This document shows positions 16,715 to 26,050 of a stretch of 64,000 nucleotides of DNA, one piece after another. A program made the position numbers and the translations under genes. A model generated the notes under the pieces. That model had not been told where the DNA came from and made no database searches. It saw only the letters and a program-made list of their open reading frames with translations. The stretch is from Aureococcus anophagefferens. Its lineage: Eukaryota > Sar > Pelagophyceae > Pelagomonadales > Pelagomonadaceae. The DNA lies in assembly GCF_000186865.1 (NCBI RefSeq), contig NW_008705575.1, forward strand, positions 739,424 through 803,423, given 5' to 3'. Position 1 is the first letter of the stretch. Every line of letters begins with the position of its first letter.

Positions 16715-19700
16715 ATGAGGATCCATGAGATGCTCCGGCGCGTCGCCGTCGTCGCGGCGCTCGGGGCGCTGCGCGCGGCCGGTGACGACGCGCGCCTCGC
16801 GGCGGCGGAGCACCGCGCGAAGCACCACTTCACGCACATCTGGTACGCCGACCGCGAGCAGGCGCCGTCGGAGCTGTGCTCCAGCGCGAACCTGCTGCGG
16901 CCGCCGCCGTCCTGCGAGCGGGCGCTCGCCTTCGAGGTCGACGGCACGGCCCGGCACGTGCGCTGGCGGTCCGGCGACGGGGACGCGGCGCTGTCCGCGG
17001 CGGTCGCCGACGCCGTCGCGGGCCCGCCGGCCGACGTCGCGGCCGAGGCGTCCCGGCCGCTGCTCGACGCCGTCGCCGGCGCGGAGGCCGCCGTCGCGAC
17101 CCTCGCCCCGCCGGTCCTCGCGGACGCCGCGGCCGTCGAGCGCGCGCTGGACGAGGACGGCTACGCGGTCGTCGACGCGTTGGACGCCAAAGCGCTCGCG
17201 GAGGCGACCGAGCTCTTCGACTCAGCTCGTCGCCGGCGAGGTCGAGGTCGCCGGCGATGGAGAAACCCCCGCCTGCGCCCTGCGGCGCGCCGCGGACCCC
17301 GCGACGGGCCTGCTCGCGAACGCGGCGCGCGTCGCGCACGGCCCGCTGATGTGGCACCTCCGGCGGCGCGTCGCGTCCCGGTTCCAGCGATTGTGGAACG
17401 ACGACGACGTCGTCACGTCCTTCGACGTGCCGTCGGCGCTGCTGAGCGCGACGCGCGACGACCCCTGGCCCATGCAGACGGGGCTACACGTCGACGCGAA
17501 CTGGCACCGCGGCGCGTCGCAGCGGGGGCGGCGCGCGGTGCAGGGCATGATCCTACTGACGGCGCAGGACCGGCGCTCCGGCGGCCTGGTCGTCGTGCCG
17601 GGCTCGCACCGCGACCACGAGTCCATCGCGCGGCGCTACGGCGACACGTCGAAGGCGGCGGGCGCGTGGCTAATGCCGGTACCCCGCGACGCGCCCGAGC
17701 TCGACGGGAAGCCGCGCGCGTTGCTGGAGGTCGAGGCGGGCCGCATGGTGCTCTGGGATTCGCGCCTCGCGCACGCCGTCGTCCCGCCGCTGGACCCGCG
17801 GCCCCTCGACGGCGGCTGCGGCGCGACGCTGCGCGCGGCCGCGTACGTCTGCATGACGCCCCGGAAATGGGCGTCCGACGCCTGGGTCGACACGCGCTGG
17901 CTCGCGTTCCACCAGCAGCTCGCGACGGGCCACTGGCCCCACTTCGACAGCGTGCTGAGGCCCGTCGCGCCCTGGGACGTCGCGCGCTTCGACCCGCTCG
18001 TCCACTGGCCGACGCACGTCGACCCGGCGGTCTGCCGCATGATCGGGCGCCTCGCGCCCCCGCCGGACGACCCGCTCCGCCAGGTGTCCCTCTGCGTCGA
18101 CGGGACCTTCTGGCTCGGCGTGCCGCCGGCGGCGGAGGGGGCGGAGGCGCGCGGCGCGCTCCTCGAGAGCCGGGGACACTGGGCGGAGACGCGCGCCGCG
18201 CTCCTCGAGAGCCACGAGGCGGCGCTGGCGAAGGATCCCAACGACCCGACATCGCGCGCGCTCGTCGGCGCGGCGCGCTGGGCCGCGGCGAACTGCAACT
18301 ACGAGCTCTGCGACCGCGCCGCGGCGTCGCGGGCCGCGGCGGAGCTGCGCGACGGGTTGGACGCCGACGCGGCCGCGCTCGCGACCTTCATGGGCAACAC
18401 CTGCAACGGCGTCCTCCCCTTCAACGGCCGGCCGCCCGCGGCGCCGCGGTCGACGCTCGACCACCTGCTGTCGTTCTGCGCCAAGGCCGCCGACGTCGGC
18501 GTCGTCGACCGGGCCGGCCGCTGCCCCGACGACCCGGCGCCCCTCGTTCCCGAGGCGGACGACGACGAGGACGCCCGCTGGGTGACGTCGGGCGCGCCGG
18601 GCGACGTCGACGCCGTCGACGGCTTCGGGGCGGCCTCCGCGGCGCCGGCGCCGCCGCTGTCGGCGGACGAAGCGGCGACGTTGGACGCGGCGCGGGCGGG
18701 CGTCTACCGGTCGCCGGACGCGGCGGCGTCGCGGGGCGTCGCCGTCGCGGTCTGCTTCTCCGGCGAGACGCGCGCGCTCGAGCGCACGGCCCCCTGGCTC
18801 GCGTCGCGCTTCCTGCCGGCGCTCCGGCGGGCCGCGGGCGACGTCGAGCTGCTCGCGCGCGTCGCCGACGACGGCGACGCGTGGAAGGTCGCGCGCCACC
18901 TCGGTGCGATCCCGGGCGCGCCGCTCGCGTCCTTCGCGCTGCAGCCCCCGGAGGAGAGCGACGCACTCAAGGGCCTGCGTCGCTGGGTCGCGGACTACTG
19001 GCGGGCCGCGCTGCGGCGCCGGCACGACGCGCAGGCCGGCGACGGGTCCTGGTACGGCGGCCTCCTCGCCGACGGCCTCGCCATGACGGACGACGCGCCG
19101 GACGTCCAGGTGCCCGCGGCCGTCTCCGTGAACCGGCTGACCATGTGGGCGGGGCTCGCGTCGCTCTGGGACGACCTCGAGGCCCGGCGCCAGTCGCAGA
19201 ACGTGACCTACGCGTTCGTCGTGCGCATGCGGACGGACGTCGTCGTCGACGCGGGGCGCCTCGAGCGGGGCGTGCCCTGGGGCGCGCTGCGCGCGGGCCG
19301 CTACGGCCGCGGCGCCGTCTACCTGCCCGTGGTCGGCTGCGGCTGCAACGTCCGCGGCCCGCCGGACACGTTCGGCGTCGCCGCGGGCGACCGCGCGATC
19401 CGGACGTTCCTCCGGGGCCCCTTCGACGAGGCCGCGGACCTCTGGGTCGCGTGGCTCGCGGCGCAGAAGGCGCGCGCGAGCCGGAACTACACCGTCGAAT
19501 GGGACCAGTACCACGACGGCGTCCTCGCCGGGGAACGGCGGGTGGCCGTGCCGGCGCTGGCGGGCCGCGCGGACCGCGCGCGCCTCGCGGCGGCCGACTG
19601 CGCGGCCGCGGGCTACGAGGGCGCGACGCGCGCGGCGTGCGCGGCGGCGCTGCTGGCGCGCCTCGCGACGGACGCGTTCTCGCACGCGTGGCGGACGCTG

Positions 19701-20198
19701 CGGCCGCGGCAGGTGCTCGACCCCTACTGGGGCACGGCCTGGTACGCGGGTCTCGTCGGCGGCGCGGGCGAGGAGGCGCGGGCGATGAACCCCTTCGCCT
19801 TCGAGTCCGAGCAGGTGCTGGGCATCGTGCTCCGGCGGGCGGGGCTGGCGGTGCGCGTCGTGCCGGACCTGCGCTACACGGTCGTGCGCGCGGCGTCGTC
19901 GAAGGCGTTCCACGCGGCGCCGTTTCGGGGCCGCTTCTTCGGCGCCAAGTGCATGCTCGGCACGACCGCGCCGCCGTGGCCGCCGGACGGGTTGGATACG
20001 GTCGCCGCGTCCTACTTTGCGAGCTGGGAGACGAGCGACCGCCTCTACCGGTGGCCCGACGGCTTCGACCACGTCGAACCCTTCGCGGGGGCGCCGCCGC
20101 CGCCGCCGGCGACGGTCGTGACCGCGCGGCACCGCCTCGCGAACGGGACGCGCGTCTCGCTCTACGCCGCGGGCTTCGTGGCCCGGTCGCAGGCCTAA
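16715..20198 (+). CDS. PhyH-like plus glycosyltransferase-like fusion, with an apparent frameshift
   Basis: About 1160 codons split between two frames. Codons 1 to about 169 (16715 to about 17221) carry a signal peptide and the start of a PhyH-like domain (DEDGYAVVDALDAKALAEA). The rest continues in the +1-shifted frame to the stop at 20198: VTSFDVPSALLS, GLHVDANWHRG (H-x-D pair), GMILLTAQDRRSGGLVVVPG, RMVLWDSRLAHAVVPPL. Then a linker and a glycosyltransferase-like region (VAVAVCFSGETRALERTAPW; YAFVVRMRTDVVVDAGRL). Spacing compared with the gene at 12704-15526 favours one extra base near 17221-17224 over an intron. This may be an assembly error, a polymorphism or a broken gene; downstream codon use remains normal. 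Confidence 0.65.
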
Positions 20199-20263
20199 CG
20201 TTGTTGTTCCCCCGATGTGGCCCGGGCTCCTTTCTCGTGAGATTCGCACGCCGAACGTCGTCG

Positions 20264-21556
20264 TTAGATGCGCTTCGGGTCCGCGATGCCGGGGAAGGCG
20301 GACGGCATGCGGTTGCCGGGCGCGCGCGGCGGCGGCGGCTGCTCCGCGGCGAGCCAGGGCGCCTCGATGGACGTCCGCGCGCAGGGCCGCTGGGCGCAAA
20401 AGTACTCGAGGAGGCTCCGCAGCGTCCGCGCGGGCACGAGGGCGCCCGCGCGGTGCAGCGCGGCCTTGGCGAAGTTCTCGACGCCGTCGGCCGGGTCGAT
20501 CCACGCGGGCAGCGTGAGCGTCCCGAAGGTCTCGACGGTCGCGGTAAGCGTCGGCGTCACGGCGCGCGAACACTCCCGGCGGCTGCAGAACCAGGCGAGC
20601 ATGTCCTCGAGGAGCGCCTCGCGCACGTCGACGCCCGCGCGGTGCGCGACGCGCGCGAAATGCTCGACCTCCGCGGCGGGCTCGTTCCAGGGGAAGACCT
20701 CGAGCGTGCCGACCGCGCGGACCTCCAGGGTCAATCCTCGCGGCATGCGCGAACAGGACCGCCGCGCGCAGAACCAGCGCATGACCGCGTCGACGTCGCC
20801 GCGCGCGACGGCGACGCCGCGCCGCGCGGCGTCGGACGCGAGGCGCTCGACGGCGGCGGCGGGCTCCTCGTAGGGCTCGCAGACCGCGAGGCCCAGCGCC
20901 GACGCGTTCACGGCGAGCCGCGGCGCCACATCCCGCGCGCAGTCGCGCCGCCGGCAGCACCACTCGTGGAGCGACCGCATGCCCGTCTCCGTGAGCGCGT
21001 GGCCCGCGGCGACGGCCGCCGCGGCGAACCGCTCGACGACGTCCGCGGGCTGCTCCCAGGCTTCGACGACGAGGAGCCCGACGGAAGTCACGTTGAGCTC
21101 GAGCCGCGGGCTGAGGCGTTTCCGGCACGGCCGCTTGTCGCATAATGCCGCGAGCACCTCGGCCATCTGTGGTTCCGACATGCGCACGCCGGCCGCGAAG
21201 GCCTCGGCGGCCAGCGCCTCGACGGCCGCCGCCGGCTCCGTGTAGGGCTCGACGGTCAGCGAGCCCACGCCGCGAACGCGCGCCGTGAGCGTGGACGCCA
21301 AGGGCCTGGGACAGGGCGCGTAGCTGCAGAACCACGAGTGCATGCGCCGCATGTCGTCGACGGAGACCTCGACGCCGGCGCCGCGGGCCTCCGCGGCGAA
21401 CTCCTCGACGACGTCCGCCGGGTCGACGCCGGGGTCCACGCGCAGCGTCCCCACGTCCTTGATGGTCAGCGAGATGGGCGCCGGGGGCGCCGCCGGCGCC
21501 TGCGGCTCCTCGCAGCGGGCGACGAGCGCCGTCAGCGCGATGAGCAGGCGGCGCAT
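20264..21556 (-). CDS. secreted protein with six tandem Cys-containing repeats
   Basis: A 430-residue protein with a signal peptide (MRRLLIALTALVARC) and six consecutive repeats of about 62 residues, then a Pro-rich tail. Each repeat runs: a short beta-like stretch with V-G-x-L-x-V, an aromatic or acidic residue, P-A-x-x-V-E-x-F/L-A-x-x-A-x-x-A-G, then an amphipathic helix ending W-F-C or similar, four residues and another Cys (for example WFCARRSC, WFCSRREC, YFCAQRPC). Each unit thus holds one likely disulfide. I know no family with this pattern. It faces the 16715 gene with 65 bp between stops, so it may belong with the glycan-modifying cluster, perhaps as a wall or matrix protein (inference). 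Confidence 0.75.
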   Translation of the reverse strand: MRRLLIALTALVARCEEPQAPAAPPAPISLTIKDVGTLRVDPGVDPADVVEEFAAEARGAGVEVSVDDMRRMHSWFCSYAPCPRPLASTLTARVRGVGSLTVEPYTEPAAAVEALAAEAFAAGVRMSEPQMAEVLAALCDKRPCRKRLSPRLELNVTSVGLLVVEAWEQPADVVERFAAAAVAAGHALTETGMRSLHEWCCRRRDCARDVAPRLAVNASALGLAVCEPYEEPAAAVERLASDAARRGVAVARGDVDAVMRWFCARRSCSRMPRGLTLEVRAVGTLEVFPWNEPAAEVEHFARVAHRAGVDVREALLEDMLAWFCSRRECSRAVTPTLTATVETFGTLTLPAWIDPADGVENFAKAALHRAGALVPARTLRSLLEYFCAQRPCARTSIEAPWLAAEQPPPPRAPGNRMPSAFPGIADPKRI

Positions 21557-21710
21557 CGCTTCTCGCCGCAGTAGCAGCCCTCCGCGACGCCCAGCGGCTT
21601 CACGAGTTAATTCGGTACCCTGGGAATCGTTTTAGAGGGCAGTTCAAGTTGACTTTCTTACCACAAAGTTGTGCAACTGAGCTTCTCAGCTCAAGCGCGC
21701 GCCGGCCTCC

Positions 21711-22622
21711 ATGGCCGCCGCCGACCGCGCGGCCGTCGCGGACGAGGTCTGGCGCGGGTGCATCCCCGTCTGCCTGCGCAGCGGCGGCGAGGACCGGCCG
21801 CTCTACGCCATGGTGCCGCGCCTGGCCTACCTCCCGACGCTGGAGGCGCAGCTCGCGCGCCACTTCCGCGAGGCGCCGGCGCCGGCGCCGGCGCCGCAGC
21901 ACGACGACGAGGCGCGCGCGCCGAGCCTCGCGGACTCGGACTACTTCGCCGCCGTGTCGCCGAGCGCGCGGTCGGCCGCCGCGGAGGAGCCGCGGACCGA
22001 GCGACGGGAGGAGACGGGCCTCTGGTTCTGCGACGGCGCCGGCGCGCCCGTGCCCTGGGACGTGCCGCTCGGCGCGGCCCTGGACGCCGCGGCGCTCGCG
22101 GGCCCCGTGGCGCTGCCCTGGGAGCTGGGCGCGCGGTTTCGAGGCGCGCCCGCCGACCACGTCGCGTGCGAAGAACAGGGGTGTTGTTTCAAGGCCTTCT
22201 ACCACGCGCTCAAGCAGGCCGTGCACCTCGAGCGCGGCACGGCGCGCGCGGCCCTGACGCTGCCGCGCGTCGACCAGGAGGCGCTCTGGGCCGCGCTGAA
22301 CGCGGGCGATCGCGGCGCGTTCGCGGCGCGGGACCTCGCGCCCGTCGACGCGCCGCGCCACGTGCCCGTGCGGCTGCTCTTCCGCGGGTGCCCGCCCGTG
22401 CAGCTGCCCATGGCGCCCGTCGCGGGCGACGGCGCGCCGGCGACGCTGGCGACCGCGCTGGGTCCGGCCGTCGAGGCGAGGCTCGGCGTCGCCGTCGCGG
22501 GCTGCGTCGCCGTCGCCCACGGCGTCGCGCTCCCCTGGGACATGGAGCTGCTCGACGCCTGGCGGAACCTCCACTACGGCGACCACTTCCTCTACCTCGC
22601 CGTGGCGCGCCGGCCGCCGTGA
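21711..22622 (+). CDS. ATG5: autophagy protein ATG5
   Basis: A 303-residue ATG5. ATG12 is conjugated to ATG5, and the conjugate with ATG16 promotes lipidation of ATG8 on autophagosome membranes. Family blocks: DEVWRGCIPVCL and PLYAMVPRLAYLPTL in the first ubiquitin-like fold, GLWFCDGAGAPVPWDVPLG, ALPWELGARFRG, a helical segment where Lys161 of CCFKAFYHALKQ aligns with the ATG12-acceptor lysine of human ATG5, HVPVRLLFRGCPPVQLP in the second fold, and the C-terminal GDHFLYLAVA. Length is near the family norm (about 275-340). An acidic/Ala insertion near residues 55-95 is specific to this sequence. It diverges from the repeat protein across 154 bp. Confidence 0.92.
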   Translation: MAAADRAAVADEVWRGCIPVCLRSGGEDRPLYAMVPRLAYLPTLEAQLARHFREAPAPAPAPQHDDEARAPSLADSDYFAAVSPSARSAAAEEPRTERREETGLWFCDGAGAPVPWDVPLGAALDAAALAGPVALPWELGARFRGAPADHVACEEQGCCFKAFYHALKQAVHLERGTARAALTLPRVDQEALWAALNAGDRGAFAARDLAPVDAPRHVPVRLLFRGCPPVQLPMAPVAGDGAPATLATALGPAVEARLGVAVAGCVAVAHGVALPWDMELLDAWRNLHYGDHFLYLAVARRPP

Positions 22623-22659
22623 ATGGAACTCCGGCGCGCGTTATGTTGTGAGTGCTGTG

Positions 22660-22711
22660 TCTGAGAAGCGAGCCCCTGTTTCTGAGAAGCGAGCCCCTGT
22701 TTCTGAGAAGC
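22660..22711. repeat. tandem repeat of a 21-bp unit
   Basis: Two exact copies of a 21-bp unit starting TCTGAGAAGCGAGCCCC (22660-22680, 22681-22701) plus a 10-bp partial third. It lies in the 3' spacer between ATG5 and the convergent repeat-protein gene. Confidence 0.9.
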
Positions 22712-22761
22712 TCGTCCGCCGGAATGTTCTTGTTAGCCAACCCGGGTTTGTGGCAGCCAGA

Positions 22762-23739
22762 CTAGGGGCGGGCGAGGGCGCGGAGGTCGTTGAAGGACGA
22801 CGAGGGCCCGAGCGCGGTCACGGACGTCGGCGACGAGGACAGGAGGTCGAGGCGGTCGTAGGACTTGGACGCGCGGAGCGACGACTCCGAGGACGCCTCG
22901 TCGTCGGCGGCGGCCTTGTCCAGGGCGAGGAGGAACGTGAGGCCCGACGCCGGCGCGACGCGCGGCACGACGACGTTGCCGACCGCGTACGCGCCGGCCG
23001 CGTCCTTCGTGTTGTCGCAGGCGACGAGGTTCCGCGGCAGCTCCTTCTTGATGGCCTCGCAGGTCTTGGAGGCCCGGGGCGCCACGCCGTGGATCGACAC
23101 GCGGCGGAGCCGCTCGGCCTCGGCGGCGGCGGCCGCCGGCGGCCGCTTCCCGGCGGCGGTCTTGTAGGCGCCGACGGCGTAGGCGCCCGCGGCGTCCTTC
23201 GTGTTGTCGCAGGCGACGAGGTTGCGCGGGAGCTCCTTCTTGATCGCTTCGCAGGTCTTGGAGGCGACGGGGGCGCAGCCGTGGACGGAGACGCGGCGGA
23301 GCCGCTCGGCCTCGGCGGCGACGGTCGTCGCGGGGCGCTTCCCGGCGGCGGTCTTGAAGCTCCCGACGGCGTAGGCGCCGGCGGCCTCGCGCGTGTTGTC
23401 GCAGGCCACGAGGTTGCGGGGGAGCTCCTTCTTGATCGTTTGGCACGTTTTGGACGCGACCGCGCCGACGCCGTGCGCCGACACGCGGCGGATCCGCTCG
23501 AGCTCGGAGGCGACGGTCGTCGGGGGGCGTTTCCCCGCGGTCGTCTTGAAGCTGCCGACGGCAAAGGCGCCGCAGGCCGTGCGGCCCGTGTCGCACGCGA
23601 CGAGGTTGCGGGGCAGCTCGCCGGCGATCGCCGAGTGCGTGGGGGAGCGAATGGGGCCTTCCCCATGAAGCTCGATGAGGCGGCTGCGCTCGTCCTCGAC
23701 GAGCATCACCATGATGGCTATTTTGGGAGGGGGTGTCAC
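22762..23739 (-). CDS. four-repeat protein with regularly spaced RRVS sites
   Basis: A 325-residue protein of no known family, built on a 64-residue repeat. ELPRNLVACD recurs at residues 41, 105, 169 and 233, followed by GAYAVGSFKTAAGKRP and then RIRRVSAHG, RLRRVSVHG and RLRRVSIHG, whose serines are at 87, 151 and 215. RRxS is the classic basophilic (PKA/AGC-type) phosphorylation motif. The fourth repeat lacks it and leads to a Ser-rich tail. Similarity between units is high at DNA level, indicating recent duplication or homogenisation. The gene diverges, across 192 bp, from an AGC-type kinase gene. A kinase-substrate pairing is attractive but unproven. Confidence 0.75.
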   Translation of the reverse strand: MTPPPKIAIMVMLVEDERSRLIELHGEGPIRSPTHSAIAGELPRNLVACDTGRTACGAFAVGSFKTTAGKRPPTTVASELERIRRVSAHGVGAVASKTCQTIKKELPRNLVACDNTREAAGAYAVGSFKTAAGKRPATTVAAEAERLRRVSVHGCAPVASKTCEAIKKELPRNLVACDNTKDAAGAYAVGAYKTAAGKRPPAAAAAEAERLRRVSIHGVAPRASKTCEAIKKELPRNLVACDNTKDAAGAYAVGNVVVPRVAPASGLTFLLALDKAAADDEASSESSLRASKSYDRLDLLSSSPTSVTALGPSSSFNDLRALARP

Positions 23740-23931
23740 GATCTTTGACGCCGAAGACGGCCCTCAGAGCGTCTCGTGCTTCTGTGGCCGATCGGCCCAG
23801 TCCCATGGTGAGGTGGCTCGCTTCGCCTCGCCACTGAGCCGGCCGCGGCGCCGTTGCTCGTGGCCGGCCAGCTCGCGTCGCCAGGCCAGCGCGCGCTGTA
23901 GCAGCGTTGCTGGTCCCCAGCTATCACCGCC

Positions 23932-25482
23932 ATGAGTTGGCTCATCCGCTGGTGCGCGCCGAAGCAGAAGCTCGATCCCTACGACAACCAGGACGCGGGC
24001 GAACGCGTCGTCGACCTCGCCTTCGCGCCGCCCATCGAGGTGCCCGCGGAGGTCGACGAGACCTACGCCAGCAGCGCCGTCGACCGCCCGGAGACGCGCG
24101 TCGCGCCGCTGTGGAGCCCGCGCAACGCGTCGCCCGCGCGAGACGTCCGGACGGTCTCGCCCGAAGCCGGGGCCGCCGCCGCGCGCGTCGTCGCCGCGCC
24201 CGCGGAGGCGAAGCTGCCGCTGGCGACGCCGCGGCGCGACGGGCCGGCGGCGCACCTGCGGCGGCCGAGCCACGCGCTGCTCAACGGCTTCCGCGGCGCC
24301 GCGCGCGCGTACGCGACGGGCCGCCGCGGCGCTCTCTCGAAACAGCCCGTGAACCCCGACGAGCTCGAGGTGCTGCGCGAGGTGGGCCGCGGCGCCTTCG
24401 GCCGCGTCTACCTCGCGCGGGTCCGCGGCGGCGGCGGCGCGCTCTTCGCCGTCAAGGTGCTCCGGAAGAGCTCCGTGCTCGCGGCCGGCGGCGCGGAGTC
24501 CGTGTTCACGGAGCGCGACGTCGCGCGGACCGCCAAGCACGGCTTCGTCGCCCAGCTGCGCTGCGCCTTCCAGAGCCGCCTCGCGCTCTACCTCGTCTCC
24601 GACTTCTACCCCGGCGGGTCCCTCGCGGAGCTGCTGAAGCGCGCCGTGCGGCTCTCGGGCGCGCCGCTGCCGCTGGACGACGTCCGCTTCTACGCGGCGG
24701 AGCTCTCCGTGGCGCTGAGCTACCTCCACTCCGTCGGCGTCGTCCACCGCGACCTCAAGCCCGCGAACGTGCTCCTGGACCGCGACGGCCACGTGGCGGT
24801 GTCGGACTTCGGCCTCGCGCGCGCCGCGCGCGCGGGCCTCGCGGAGCGCCGCGGCCCCCAGAAGTCGTCCAGGGTGCGCGGCTTCTGCGGCACCGTGGCC
24901 TACATGGCGCCCGAGCTCCTCCGGGCCGGCGAGCAGCACTACGGCCCGCCCTGCGACTGGTGGGCCTACGCGTGCAGCGTGCAGGAGCTCGCGACGGGGT
25001 CGACGCCCTTCGAGGCCGGCTCGAGCCGCGCGCTCTTCCGGAACATCCTCAAGGGCGACCCGCGGGCCGTCGGCGACGCGGACCTCGGCGCGCTCCTGTC
25101 GTCGCTGCTGCGCCGCGACCCGGACGTCCGCGGCGGCGCGCGCGCGATAGCGCGGTCCCACTTCTTCCGCCAGCTCTCCTGGCGCGACGTCGAGCGGAAG
25201 CGCCTCCACCCGCCGCGCGCGCCGCCGCTGCCGCCCTTCCTCGAAACCCGCGCCGACGGCGAGCTCGCCTTCGCCTCCGAGCCGAGTACGGCGCGCGCGC
25301 GCGAGCTCGGCAGCCCGCGCCGCGTGACCTTCGACGAGGAGAACCTGACGCCGTCCAAGCTCAACCAGAGCAAGGCCGACATCAAGGCCTCCCGGAAGCG
25401 CTTCCAGGGCTTCGCCTTCGACTCCAAGGTCGACCTCGCCGCGTCCCCCGCGACGTACCGCGCGGCGGGCGCCGCGTACTAA
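23932..25482 (+). CDS. AGC-family serine/threonine protein kinase
   Basis: A 516-residue kinase with a 140-residue unrecognised N-terminus. The kinase domain starts near residue 144: LREVGRGAFGRVYLAR (glycine loop), FAVKVLRKSS (VAIK Lys), VVHRDLKPANVLLD (catalytic loop, near 272), VAVSDFGLARA (DFG, near 292), GFCGTVAYMAPE (activation segment and APE) and DWWAYACSVQELATG. After it, HFFRQLSWRDVERKRLHPP is an AGC C-tail start, and FQGFAFDSK near the C-terminus is a hydrophobic motif (F-x-x-F-x-F) with Asp as a possible phosphomimic. S6K/RSK/PKC relatives are the nearest match. Insertion AERRGPQKSSRVRG lies in the activation loop. Substrates unknown; see the divergent RRVS-repeat gene. Confidence 0.92.
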   Translation: MSWLIRWCAPKQKLDPYDNQDAGERVVDLAFAPPIEVPAEVDETYASSAVDRPETRVAPLWSPRNASPARDVRTVSPEAGAAAARVVAAPAEAKLPLATPRRDGPAAHLRRPSHALLNGFRGAARAYATGRRGALSKQPVNPDELEVLREVGRGAFGRVYLARVRGGGGALFAVKVLRKSSVLAAGGAESVFTERDVARTAKHGFVAQLRCAFQSRLALYLVSDFYPGGSLAELLKRAVRLSGAPLPLDDVRFYAAELSVALSYLHSVGVVHRDLKPANVLLDRDGHVAVSDFGLARAARAGLAERRGPQKSSRVRGFCGTVAYMAPELLRAGEQHYGPPCDWWAYACSVQELATGSTPFEAGSSRALFRNILKGDPRAVGDADLGALLSSLLRRDPDVRGGARAIARSHFFRQLSWRDVERKRLHPPRAPPLPPFLETRADGELAFASEPSTARARELGSPRRVTFDEENLTPSKLNQSKADIKASRKRFQGFAFDSKVDLAASPATYRAAGAAY

Positions 25483-25634
25483 AATCCTAGTGCTGCTGCC
25501 GTTTTCTGGAGGGGCCTTGTCTTCAGCCCGGGGGCGACGGCCGCTTCTCGGCTGCTTCCCTGGATCTCGAGTCGTCTTGGTGGGATTACGTCCGCCGCGC
25601 GGGCGTTCGCTGGGGGGGGCGGGCGCGCGGCCGC

Positions 25635-26050
25635 TCAGAGGTAGTCCTTCGGCGCGAAGCGCTTCTGCGGCGAATACTCGATGTTCAGGTTGCGCTTCAG
25701 CAGCGTCGCCCGCTCGATGGCGCCGCCGAAAAGGGAGAACGCGCCGCCGCCGACGACGACGGCCTGCGAGGGGGAGCGGCGTCGGGAGACGGGGCCCGCG
25801 CGGACGTTCCGCGCCGGCGGCGCGCGATGAGCGCCAGGGGCAGGATGCCGAGGAAGACGCCCAGAGCCTCGTCGGTGAAGCCGACCTCCGCCGACGCCAT
25901 CTGGGGGACGAGCGTCGTCGCCGCGGCCGCGGCGACCGCGGCGGGGCCGGGCGCCGCGCGCAGCTGCGGCGCGGCGGCCTTGGACACCGGCGCGTGGAAC
26001 GCCGCGCAGGACGCGCAGACGGCGAGGAGGAGCGCAAAGGTGCGAGCCAT
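25635..26050 (-). CDS. small plastid-targeted membrane protein, two exons
   Basis: The start region (MARTFALLLAVCASCAAFHAP) is a heterokont plastid leader with AAFHAP. A second, thylakoid-type segment follows (LVPQMASAEVGFTDEA). The hydrophobic GVFLGILPLALI is then followed, in another frame, by AVVVGGGAFSLFGGAIERA and a polar C-terminus ending FAPKDYL. The two parts join in frame if a 62-bp intron (25764-25825) with a GC donor and CGCAG acceptor is removed, giving 117 residues. The exact donor is uncertain. The result looks like a one-span thylakoid protein of photosystem type, but I cannot name the subunit. Confidence 0.5.

Noticed and set aside
17165..17225. A 55-61 bp intron explaining the frame change in the PhyH-GT gene
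   Set aside because: It would remove residues (VDALDAKALAEATELF) that align with the paralogue and shorten the domain by about 18 residues, so an indel fits better.
16715..21145. 1476-codon frame continuing through the PhyH-GT gene
   Set aside because: Only the first 169 codons match the family; beyond 17221 the shifted frame carries the conserved residues.
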